Of a stretch of DNA of 64,000 nt, positions 45,633-55,683 are shown in pieces. The notes beneath the pieces were generated by a model. That model was not told the origin of the DNA and ran no database searches. It saw only the letters and a list, made by a program, of their open reading frames with translations. This stretch comes from Chrysopilus asiliformis (taxonomy: Eukaryota; Arthropoda; Insecta; Diptera; Rhagionidae): assembly GCA_964034945.1 (NCBI GenBank), contig OZ035961.1, forward strand, positions 73,190,310 to 73,254,309, read 5' to 3'. Position numbers and translations under genes: made by a program. The stretch's first letter is position 1, and each line of letters starts with the position of its first letter.

Positions 45633-46996
45633 CTAATGGCGAGCGTTCACCCTTGCCACTGCAGCCATGTAAACCGGACATGACGGTGACCGGATCAAGT
45701 GTCCGGCCGGAAGCCCTCTAAATTCGCGGTTGCGACAGTGGACCCCATTTCCGCACGAGGCGGCACTGTGTCCACCCTGGCAACACCGCGCACAAGTTAT
45801 TTCCGTAGCCCGACAGTCCGCAACCCGGTGATCGAAACCAAGGCATCTAAAACATGCCGACACGGCATCCCGACTACGCACGCGGTACGAGAACCATTTA
45901 ACGTAAATCCGGTCAGCAGCGACAAGAGCCTCAATGATTTCGGCCGTCCCCTCGATGATGACGTTCGAGATGGCATCCTGTCCCTCTCGGATTGGCCGGC
46001 TCACGATCCTGACGCTGCGCATGAGACGATGAGTCACATATGAGTCATATATCACAGCGCGGGGGCCCAGTTTCTCCCTCACTGAGACATCCAATTCGCA
46101 TTCGCCGAACTTCTTGCTTTCCACCACAAACTTTTGCTCCCTTTCCTTATGGCGACGTCTCCGGACTTCAGCATGTTGACGCCATGTATTCTAACGCCTA
46201 AATTCGGGACCACTTGTTTCTTGACCAACTCGGCAAGGGTTCCAGGAACAGCGTCAGGCCTCTTGTTTTTGACGACAATCGCCCATGTTTCAGCCGGCTT
46301 CGGAGGGACGGCCTCTGATGACGAATGAAGGCCTCGTGCGGATGCTGCTGGGAGAGATCGGCGCCCAGGGATAGGGACAGCAGCCGCGACGGCGCCGGCG
46401 GTGCGAACATTACCTCCATCTATCTGCTTCTGCAGCACCTCGATCTTCCCTTCAAGGCGACCATTCGCCACTGTCAGCCTTGACACCAATTCGGACAGCT
46501 CCAAAATTGCCCCCTGAACGTCCATTATGGCAGTCGCTGGAACACTTGTTTCCACCAAGGTTCTCATGATTTTCCCAGCTGCCTTCTTCATCAGCTCGTA
46601 TGCTGCTTCCTCCATTTTGGTCCCCCGTATGAGAGCACCCAATTTCGCAAAGTCCCCCACGGAACCAGTGTCACCCGGCCCGCGAGCAGTAGCTTCATCG
46701 ACGACCGTGTTTCCAGCCACATCCACATTCCCACTCCCATTCCCTCCACGCCCCTGATCTGAAACACCAAACCCAGTGGCCACCAACTTGTCCCTTGCTG
46801 CAACAAGATCAACCTTGCGACGCGACTCACTCCCGCTCCTAATAGAGCTTACGTCCCCATCGCTACCACTGTCCATACTAATTTCTTGGGAACTTACCTG
46901 CTCCCGAGTCTTCCTTTTCGGGGACTCCTGCTTTTTGCCTGCCACTTTTTGCTTCACCCTCTTCACTCTTCCCCTCTTAGGAGATGGAGGGTCCAT
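45633..46996 (-). pseudogene. ORF1: R1 ORF1 (Gag-like), copy 2, frameshifted
   Basis: The start is taken at ATG 46996 (MDPPSPKRGRVKR). The first frame runs to 46079 and the second from about 46127 to 45633, so one frameshift lies between. The N-terminal part is basic, then acidic and Ser-rich, with a possible coiled-coil stretch (LSELVSRLTVANGRLEGKIE). The C-terminal part holds CCHC knuckles CFRCLGFDHRVADC and CARCCQGGHSAASC and a third, irregular one, as usual in R1 ORF1. The protein binds element RNA. Confidence 0.9.
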
Positions 46997-47029
46997 CTTG
47001 TTCACAAACCCGGGGTAGCAAATTTGCAG

Positions 47030-47215
47030 AGCAGGCACAAAATGGGTGTCCTCACCTTATGAAAAACACTGGCACAAAATAGGTGCACTCACCCTATAAA
47101 AATTCTCACTGGCTCAAACTAGGTGCACTCACCCTATAAAAATCCCCACTGGCACAAAGTAGGTTTACTCACCCTATAAAATCCCCACTGGCACAAAGTA
47201 AGTGCACTTACCCTA
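47030..47215 (-). repeat. 5' UTR tandem repeats of R1 copy 2
   Basis: About five units of 30-36 bp are built on GGTGCACTCACCCTATAAAA preceded by CTGGCACAAA, matching the 5' UTR repeats of R1 copy 1. The segment from 47216 to 47519 has no further repeats or coding sequence. Confidence 0.85.
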
Positions 47216-47519
47216 AAGTCACTACACTAAGTGCACGTGCACAAAAGTACCGTAGCACAAAACCGTTAATCCACAAAAACAAAGCCGCAGTGGTTACCAA
47301 AGATCACACAAAGTCAAGTCCGTTAACAATAGTCGAAATAAAAATCGAGAGTCACAATGGAAGTCCAAAACAATAGCCGTAGTCGAAACCGAAAATACAC
47401 AATAAGAAGTCAATAAACAAAGCCGATGTCGTAATAATAAGTCCGAAATATAATTGTTTTGCAATCCAAGAGCTTTCAAAAAACACGTCCGTACGCTGCT
47501 AATGCCACGATGGAAGTCC

Positions 47520-47533
47520 AGTAGATAGGGACA
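47520..47533 (-). repeat. 14-bp R1 target site, upstream copy
   Basis: AGTAGATAGGGACA (plus strand) is the duplicated R1 target. The partner copy, with one G-to-A change, is split between 7165-7173 and 41958-41962 by element A. Confidence 0.9.
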
Positions 47534-47536
47534 GTA

Positions 47537-47593
<57 letters not shown>
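47520..47593 (-). rRNA. 28S rRNA: 28S rRNA gene fragment between the R2 and R1 sites
   Basis: The minus strand reads TAGCCAAATGCCTCGTCATC, continues through GACGCGCATGAATGGATTAA and ends TGTCCCTATCTACT. It is exactly 74 bp, the known distance between the R2 cleavage site (TTAAGG/TAGCC) and the R1 site in arthropod 28S genes. The region belongs to the highly conserved 28S core. R2 abuts the upstream side and R1 the downstream side, so this gene copy cannot give a functional 28S rRNA. Confidence 0.97.
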
Positions 47594-47597
<4 letters not shown>

Positions 47598-49751
47598 GTA
47601 TGCTCGAAGGCACCATTGCGTATCGAAAAAATTAAAATTACATCTTTTAGCAGAATCCCTGAACGGAATCCTACTCTTACAATGTTATTTTATCCTTGTT
47701 CCGCGATCCCATAGAAATTGAATCCTAAAGGACCGCTAGGTTACCGGATACGGTCGGTAAGGTGTTAATTAATCCAAAAAAACTAATGTTTCCAGACCGT
47801 CCAGGAGAGATCCCTCTAAGGACCCTGGCGGTATTAGTATACATCATTCAAATTCATAAGTCATATCCCGGACGAACCGTGGTCATACGACTAAATCTCT
47901 TGAAGGATAGATACGATCCTTTCATGACATTGGTTATAATGCGCGAGAGTACCTTTTTGGATACCCCCAAACGCCTGAGGTTGTCTAGGCTTCGTTGGTG
48001 CCATATTCCTTTCCACGAGATCGTCACTGCTCCAAACTCAATTGTAGAACAATCCAGTATGGAGAGGAGCTGATCTTCGAAATGGTCTATATTCTTATAT
48101 TTAGCTGTCTTGGTGTCATGAGCTCTATCCAAATAATTTCCGTTCACTACTTGCACGTCCAGGAGGAACCCAGACTCGTCTTTAGATAAAAGGATATCCG
48201 GTTTACGCCTACCCTCCCTCGTCTCGATAGTCGCCTCCCTTTTAACCTCATATCCAAGCCGCTCAAACTCTTCGCATAACATATATACTATTCTGTCATG
48301 CCTCAGTATACGACCGCCATGTGTTCTGAAACATTGTTGCACTATATGTAGGGTTGTTTCAGTGCTCCTGCAGCCTGCTCTGCAGTTGATGTTTCCATGA
48401 CGGCCACGGTTAGTCCTGACTCTTGATGGTAAAGCATTGATCCGGAGTTGATGGAAGTGGACGAAATCTTCGCCACGTATCCTAGCTCGAGCTTGGGCCC
48501 ATTGGGTATTAATGGGCGAGTTTTTGCCATGCACTAGCTCACCCCCGTCATTGCTAGAATACAACCTCCGTGACCAATAGTCTCGGACTTTCCGTAACAA
48601 CTGACCGCCCTGCATTATGCGAGGACCATTGTCAATTGCCGATACTTGTTCTGGGACACGCGAGGCGTTATTCACGGTCTCCGAACCCAGATTGGCAATA
48701 TCTTCGGGTACAGACGGATCCTCCTCCATAACAGCTGTTAGACTGCCAACACCTTCCTCCCTCTCCGGAAACAAGGCGTTACCCAATTGTTTAGGAAAGC
48801 GACGGAGTTCCTCCTGAGCGAGGCGCTTCGCCACCACCTGCACAACAAGGCATGGAGAATTCACCAACTTCTGCAACCTTGAGAAGCGAAGAGTTGGAAC
48901 GGTATACTGCAGGGCTGGGATACCCAGTCCTCCAGAACGACAAGCAGTGTAGAAAAAGGATATGGGCACATCTTTAGGAAGATGCATCCATTCCCGGACA
49001 AATGCCCTGATTCTCCGATCTAGGTGTTTAAGAAACCCAGAGGTGTTTCTTCCTAAAACCAGAGCGTGAAGGTATTTGGGAATGATAAACTCCCTTAGCA
49101 ATAGCAGACGCTGATGGGGTTTCAAAGCTGCTTTAGATATTGCTTGGAGATTTTGCGCCAAATCACCTCCATCCTTTGAAACGAATGGTCCAGTGAAATT
49201 GATGCCAAGATAGCGCCATAAATCCAGTGGACCTATCTGTTTTAGAGAAACTCCATCCACAGTTAGGACCCCTTCAGTGACGATTTTAATCTTTTTATCT
49301 CTTCCACTAGGAACCATGGACAGGGCCCGATGTTGATGAAATCAAAATGATGTCATCAGCATAGGCCAACGCAGTTAACCTATGCCCATCTAACTCATAG
49401 CCAATCTTGTTTCCAAGCGCCACAAGAGCCTTTTCCATAACAATGTTGAATAACAGGGGTGATAAGGGATCTCCTTGTTTCACACCACGACCAAAAAATG
49501 AATCATGGCTTCGACCTCCGACCTGCAAGACCGTCCGATTGTTCGAGTATAGGTTTCCAATATACTCTATGAATTCCACCGGACAACCAATCCCATGAAG
49601 TCGATTGATTATGGCCTCATGCGAAACCGAATCAAAAGCTTTAGAGATATCAATAGATGCCAGGTGGAGCTGCCTTTTATTCTTACGTGAATGCGACAAA
49701 ATTTCCTTCAAAAGAAGAAGATTCTGAGCACATCCATCTACCGGTAAAAAC
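47594..49751 (-). mobile_element. R2: R2 non-LTR retrotransposon, 3' part
   Basis: The 3' end (minus) meets 28S at GG/TAGCC, the canonical R2 junction. The retained part covers a 3' UTR of about 260 bp (47594-47853), the restriction-enzyme-like endonuclease, and RT up to FLPVDGCAQNLLLL. There the element is cut at 49751/49752 by the LTR of element B. The missing 5' part should lie beyond B, outside the window. Confidence 0.93.
47854..49751 (-). pseudogene. R2 reverse transcriptase-endonuclease, partial and disrupted
   Basis: The first frame (to 49307) has RT motifs DGCAQNLLLL, DISKAFDSVSH, GVKQGDPLSPLLFN and the catalytic AYADDIILIS. The frame then changes near 49310, and the usual roughly 30-residue stretch after YADD seems to be missing. 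The second frame (49317-47854) has WRYLGINF and the typical R2 C-terminus: a zinc motif CRAGCRSTETTLHIVQQC, then KPDILLS and DVQVV of the endonuclease. R2 uses this endonuclease to nick 28S DNA and primes RT there. N-terminal DNA-binding fingers are not in the window. Frameshift and deletion make it inactive. Confidence 0.92.
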
Positions 49752-50049
49752 TGTTATATTAAGTTAACCGCTTATATTAGGTTAATCGCTGCCACCAAAT
49801 TGTTATAGCGCTGCCCAAATTTGTTGTATTAAAATGTTGACCGCTGGGACCAAATTCGTTGGAATGTGACACAAATGGATAGAATTTTGTTTAAACACCT
49901 TTAATTTCTTTGCAACAATTTTATTATTTTATTAACCTTTTTTTAAAATTAACAATTTTATTAATTTATTAGCCTTTTTTTAAAATTAACAATTTTATTA
50001 GCCTTTTAATGTTTCCAACAATATTTAGATATCTCAAAACACACACTCA
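49752..50049 (-). repeat. 3' LTR of element B copy 1
   Basis: It is bounded by TGTTATATTAAG and CACACTCA on the plus strand (298 bp) and matches 58436-58733. On its inner side the minus strand has the purine tract AAGAAGCGGGAGAT (50050-50063). Within the LTR, near its 3' end, is a duplicate of the primer-binding-site region (CAATTTGGTGGCAGCG), so an alternative inner boundary is possible. Confidence 0.8.
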
Positions 50050-50200
50050 ATCTCCCGCTTCTTAAAGAATTATTCGATTGCAATTCAACGTTAAAAAAAA
50101 CCGCGAGTCAAACTTAAGAACCAACTGCTATTACTCCAAAAACCGAACTCTTCAAATCTTAATCGCGACCTGTCTACTCTGTGGATGGTATTCGAGTCTC

Positions 50201-51852
50201 TTATCTTGTCGATAACCACGTATCCCAGTTTTGAGGATCTTTGTCTATATAATTTCTTAAGTATTCTGTTAGTGTTCGGTGACTTCTCTCAAGTGCACCG
50301 TTTGTCTGGGGGTGATAGGGTGTTGTTTTTAATTTTTTGATTTTCAACAATTTAGATACTTCGAGAAACATGCCAGCTATTAAATTTTGACCTTGGTCCG
50401 TGAGTATGCTGCTTGGGATTCCATGCCTACACACTATATTCGTTACAAATGCTTCTGCTAAAGTTTTCGACTCCATGTTTTCGATTGGTATGGCTTCGGA
50501 AAATTTTGTCAGATCGTCCTGAAAGGTTAAGATATATTTTTTTCCAAGGTAGCTTACAGGGAGAGGTCCTACTATGTCAAGATAGACTCTTTCGAAGGGT
50601 TTGGAACTAATGCAAGAAATAGCCATAGGGATTTTCGGATTTTTCCCTGATTTATTAGTTTGACATAATTTACATTTTTTTATGAACTGAGTGACATCAG
50701 TGGACATCCCTGTCCAAAAAAATTCCTTTTTTATTCTGTTTATTGTTCTAGAGGAACCTTGATGGCCTCCCGTCGGAAGGAGATGGAAGTCTCTTATTAT
50801 CTGATCTTTGTCTGCTTGATCTGTTATGTATTTGATTGAATCTATGTATAGCTCGAAATGAATACTTTTGTCTATGCTTATTTTTTCTAGCATGTTTTTT
50901 AATATAAAAATGGTTTGTCTGTCAGAAGTGTTTATCGAAATTGGCAGAAATGAAATTTTTTCTGAACTTGCAAGTTGTTTTATTTCATTTACTATGTCCT
51001 CTAGTTCTTTTTTGTCTCTATCAGATCTTATTGGAATGTTTAATTTTGTAATGAAAATATTAATGTTTTGGTATTTAACAGAAGTAATTTTTTTTGATAT
51101 ACTTGATTTATCTGTTATTACGATTTTTGAATATATGGTTTCTTCTAAATTTGATTTGGCTAGGGGTAGAATGAAAATTTTATTCTTTTGATTCTTTTCA
51201 GTTAGAAGGGACGCGTTTTTCTCTGGGACAATTTGCGGAGACAGTGGATCTGTGTTTTGAATGGTATTTTCACATTGTACATCGTCTTCGGTTCTCTCTT
51301 TCGCTTGTTGACGAGTTATGACATTTATATTAGGAATTGCTCTACTTAGTGCATCGGCGTTGGAATTTTGTTTTCCTGGTTTATACATAATTTTAAAGTC
51401 GTATTCTTCTAAACGAATTTTCCAACGCATTAGTCTGGAAGATGGGTTTTTGAGGTTCATTAGCCATATCAATGGTTTGTGATCTGTAATTATTGTGAAT
51501 GCCCTGCCGTATAGATAAGGTCGAAATTGTTCTACAGCATAGATTATTGAGAGAAGTTCTTTCTCAATTGTGGAGTAACGTGTTTCGGCATCATTCAGAG
51601 TGCGACTTGCATAGGAAAGTGGATGGTCATCTTGAGACAATACTGCGCCGAGTGCGTATCCACTTGCGTCTGAAGTTACGTAAAATTCTTTATCAAAGTC
51701 GGGGTACGATAGTACTGGGGCTTCCATTAGTTTGTTTCTAAGTTCACTGAAGGCATTATCGCATATAGCGTCATAATTGAAGGGGGTATCCTTTTTCAAA
51801 AGATTTGTAAGAGGTTTGGCGATTTTCGAGAAATTAGGGATAAAGCGTCTAT
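50201..51852 (-). pseudogene. pol: Pol of element B copy 1: RNase H and integrase half
   Basis: The frame continues pol after the solo LTR. It has RNase H (VTSDASGYALGAVL, TDHKPLIWLM), then integrase with an H-H-C-C finger (HLLPTGGHQGSS ... CKLCQTN), Asp in YLDIVGPLP, Asp in LTDQGQN and Glu in NGALERSHRTL. It stops soon after, at NWDTWLSTR, about 100 or more residues earlier than typical Gypsy integrases. Copy 2 has the same early stop. The 150 bp between the stop and the LTR (50050-50200) have no gene. Confidence 0.88.
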
Positions 51853-52224
51853 AGTATTGTTCGGGCCTAAGTGCGCGAACAATATTTTTGTAGGTGCCGA
51901 ATCAAATATACAATCAATTTTAAACAAATGGTTTTTATTTTCTAATTCTTACAATTTTCCTTAAGTTTATACAATACTAATTCAGTTCGTTTTCATGGAT
52001 TTTCTCATTTCCCGGAACAAGTATTCAAATCTCCAATATGGCGGTTCCCTCTTTCTGCCGGCCTGGCGGTCTCTTAGAATGGTGTCCACTTCCTGGAGTA
52101 GTGCTAATAAATATGGACAATCGGGGACTGCTTCGTTCTCGACGTCGGGCTCCGGCATCTGTTGACTTCCTGATTGTGAGTGTAAGGAGATGCGGTATAA
52201 CTCCCGCGTTGAGAGGCTATCTTC

Positions 52225-52610
52225 CTCTGATTGGCAGCTTAGCTTCTGCGGTTGTATGGTCTAACTACCATAGATTGAGTGGCGGAACTACCACTGATTT
52301 GCAGCTTAGCTTCTGCGGTTGTATGGTCTAACTCCCATAGATTGAGTGGCGGAACTACCACTGATTTGCAGCTTAGCTTCTGCGGTTGTATGGTCTAACT
52401 ACCATAGATTGAGTGGCGGAACTACCACTGATTTGCAGCTTAGCTTCTGCGGTTGTATGGTCTAACTACCATAGATTGAGTGGCGGAACTACCACTGATT
52501 TGCAGCTTAGCTTCTGCGGTTGTATGGTCTAACTACCATAGATTGAGTGGCGGAACTACCACTGATTTGCAGCTTAGCTTCTGCGGTTGTATGGTCTAAC
52601 TACCATAGAT
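52225..52610 (-). repeat. Tandem repeat in the solo LTR, about six 66-bp units
   Basis: The units read GTATGGTCTAACTACCATAG, then ATTGAGTGGCGGAACTACCA, then CTGATTTGCAGCTTAGCTTC. The unit contains the inverted pair TATGGT...ACCATA. Confidence 0.93.
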
Positions 52611-52756
52611 TGAGAGGCCTAGCTTCCTCTAGTTGGCAGAAATAACTTCTGCGAGTGGACTTCAGATATTCGACCTAGTTAGTTAGGAATTCGGTTAATG
52701 GATGTTGTTAGTTGGATGTCGAAAACTGAAGTGACTTGCTTTGAGCAGAGCTGTGT

Positions 52757-52764
52757 CTTTTATA
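52757..52764 (-). promoter_or_regulatory. TATA-like box of the solo LTR
   Basis: The minus strand reads TATAAAAG, upstream of the tandem repeat and of the polyadenylation-like AATAAA, the normal order in an LTR. Confidence 0.45.
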
Positions 52765-53229
52765 GCAGCCGAAGTAGCGGAAGGTTTCCATCTACGATAA
52801 AATAGTGGAGGGGATGTTCCTGTAGTGGAGCAGAAACTTGTACACAACGTTGATATTGTAATGGTACGTTCCTCGTACTTTAGTCATGATGGTTTATAGG
52901 GGTACTCTAAGTGTCCTCTAGGGAATGTAGCTTTAGGACTAATGTTCGCTGTGGATAATTGCTAATTCCATGACGTTTGCGCATGGATGGCAAAGTCGGT
53001 GTTTGTTGTGGCGTTCGTGGTGCGTGCCTTTTCCTTTTAGGTGCTGGGACTAAAGGGAAAGACAAGGCGAATCGATCCGATCGGGTCAAGAGCTACGGAT
53101 CTATTGGAGCGGGGAACTCAAGTACTGGGGTATTTGAGTGTGGTTTGAGGTAAGTATTGGGTTTGTTTATGTTTTTGATATTCGTTTTCTTTTTAGGTTA
53201 TGGTTGTTCGGGCATGTGTCAACAAGTAT

Positions 53230-55683
53230 CCTACAAGTCCTAGGAAAACTTTTATCTCTCTTTGGGTTTTGGGTCGAGGATAGGATCTTAGAGGTTTTAG
53301 TTTTTCCGGATCTGGCATTACTCCGTTTTCTGTAATTTTATGGCCTAGATAAATTATTTCTTTTCTTAAAAAGTTACATTTTTCTGGTTGTAATTTAATG
53401 TTGTGTTCTCGGAGACGCATTAGAATAGCTATAAGTTTGTTGTTATGGTCTTGCAATGTTCTGCCATGTATCACGATGTCGTCCATGTAGGCAAAACAAT
53501 AAATGCCGTGTAGGCCTGATAGACACGTATTCATGCAACGCTGAAAACGTGCAGGGGCACCTTTTAACCCAAAAGGCATACGTATGAATTCAAAATGTCC
53601 GTCTGGAGTGCTGAATGCTGTTTTTTCGCTATCTTCTTCATTCATGGCTATTTGATGGAATCCGTTTGCCATGTCTAAAGTTGTAAAAAATTTCGCTCTA
53701 CCTAGTTGGTCTAAAATATCCGTAATATTAGGAAGCGGATGCGCGTCATTAATAGTTATATCGTTGAGACCTCGAAAATCGACAACGACTCTCCATTTTT
53801 TGTTGCCATGTTTATCTGGTTTTTTGGGAACAAGTAGTAATGGTGAATTCCATGGACTAGTAGAAGGACGTATTATCTGTGACTCTAACATTTTTTTTAT
53901 TTGTTTATTTATTTCGTGTTTTTGCGATTGTGGAAGTCTGTAAGGTTTTTTATATATTGGTGGTTTATCAGGAAGGGTTGGTATTTTATGACTCATTATG
54001 TCGGTGTGAGTCAAAAAATCTCCTTCCAAGTGGAACAGCTCGTGAAATTCTTTGCAAATTTCCCGGATACTTTCTGCTTCCTCTTGATTACAATGATCCA
54101 ACATAATGAGGTTTTGAAGTTTACTTATTCTTCCCTCGATGGGATCTTTATTATAATCAGTTTCTACTAAGTGGAAATCTTCTAATTTTTCGAATTTTGG
54201 TTTGATTTCTAATGGATTTATAAAGGCGTCCTTCTCGTTCAAATTGAGAATTAGGACTTGGGCCATACCATTTACCGGTTTCACGATAGTGTTACCTAGA
54301 ATCAGACCTGGTTTAATTTCTTTTTGAAGACAGAGCATTTCCTTCGGATTTGTTATTGGGATTTTAACTATACTTTCTGTTCTTGCTGGAATTGGAATTG
54401 AATCTGGAATACAATTCTTTGCAGGAATTGGAATTGAATCTGGAATAAAATTCTTTATTGGAATTGGAATTGAATCTGGAATAGAATTCTTTATTGGAAT
54501 TTGAATTGAATCTGGAATAGAATTCTTTGGATATTTTTCTTGCGGGAATCTGTTTGAAAGGTCATTAATATGGTCGTTAATTGTTATACCTTTAGTATTA
54601 GCGTTTATGTTTTTAGGTGAACAATTAATATTTGGATAGATTAAACTCTTAGGTTTTGAATGTTGATTTTCATCTCTTAAATAAACATAAAGATAATTAG
54701 CACGGTATTGATTTATAGGATAAAACGTATCTGAGTTATTTATTTCCAAGATCATGCGTTTTTCTTTATAATCGATAGTGACTTTATATTTTGGTGGGAA
54801 GTGATGGCCGAATTGCCCCTCGTAGGATAATACGGAGTTGTTACTTACGAATTGAAATGGATGTTTGACAATTGATTCTTTTTTCTTGTTTGGATTTAAA
54901 TTTAAGTTTGCAAGGATTAATCCCTCTATTGACGCGGATGAAGTGGATAATGTATTTATTTTACAGATTGCGTTTTTAAGGTAGGGTTCATTATGTGTTA
55001 TACATTGATGATTTGTTATTGGGATTTTAGATATTCTTTCTGTTTTTGTTGGAATTGGAATTGAATCTGGAATAGAATTTTTTTGATATTTTTCTTCCAG
55101 GAATGTGTTTGAAATTTCATTAATATGGTCGTTAATGGTTATACTTTTAGTATTAACGTTTATGTTTTTAGGCGAACAATTAATATTTGTATAGCGCAAA
55201 CTTTTAGGTTTTGAAGGTTGATTTTCATTTCTTAAATAAACATAAGGATAATTAGCACGGTATTGATTTTTAGGATATAATGTATCTGATTTATTTATTT
55301 CCAGGGATATGTGTTTTTCTTTATAATCAATGGTCGCGTTATATTTTGATAGGAAGTCATGGCCGATTAGGCCATCGTAGGATAAGACGGAGTTGTTACT
55401 TACGATTTGGAATGGATGTTCGACAATTGATTCTTTTTTGTTGTTTGGATTTAAATTTAATTTGGCAAAGATTAATCCCTCTATTGACGCGGATGAAGTG
55501 AATAATGTATTTATATTACAGATTGCGTCTTTATAGAAGGGTTCATTATGTGTTATGCACTGAGGTTTTAGTAAGCTAATTTCTGCCCCTGTGTCTATAA
55601 GAAAGGTTGTTTGAGATGAAACACATACATTAGTTGGTAATGATATTGTTATTGCTTGGTTATGTACGTTGATGGGGTGAATT
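53230..55683 (-). pseudogene. pol: Pol of element B copy 1: protease and RT half
   Basis: The frame overlaps the gag end in the -1 phase. It has the protease site LIDTGAEISLLKP and the usual end GLIGHDFLSKYN. A roughly 557-bp in-frame duplication of the protease C-terminal half and its linker follows, without the DTG. Next come short repeats of NSIPDSIPIP. RT contains WRVVVDFRGLND, FTTLDMANGFHQI, MPFGLKGAPARFQ and the catalytic FAYMDDIVIHG. The frame is cut by the solo LTR at 53229. Copy 2 is uninterrupted. An internal TTG at 55199 is not the real start. Confidence 0.9.

Larger units (their letters stand above)
41963..47519 (-). mobile_element. R1: R1 non-LTR retrotransposon, copy 2, full length in 28S
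   Basis: The minus strand begins at 47519, directly after the 28S R1 site ...TGTCCCTATCTACT. It includes a 5' UTR with tandem repeats, ORF1, ORF2 and a 569-bp 3' UTR, and ends at 41963 next to a second 14-bp target copy. The 14-bp duplication is the known R1 signature. At 5.56 kb the size is right for R1. Both ORFs carry frameshifts, so this copy is inactive as sequenced. It would be co-transcribed with the rRNA gene. Confidence 0.95.
51858..53224 (-). mobile_element. Solo LTR inserted in pol of element B copy 1
   Basis: A 1367-bp segment, TGTTCGGGCC...GTCAACA, is flanked by the 5-bp duplication AGTAT (51853-51857 and 53225-53229). Copy 2 of B has the empty site at about 60536. There is no internal coding region. 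On the minus strand a TATA-like box is followed downstream by the tandem repeat and by an AATAAA near 51935, so minus is the likely orientation. It belongs to none of the other LTR families here. Confidence 0.9.

Noticed and set aside
42481..45683. Long plus-strand open frames (for example 44484-45161 and 41861-42469)
   Set aside because: They are antisense shadows of R1 ORF2 and its 3' UTR; they have no domain, and the minus strand carries clear RT motifs.
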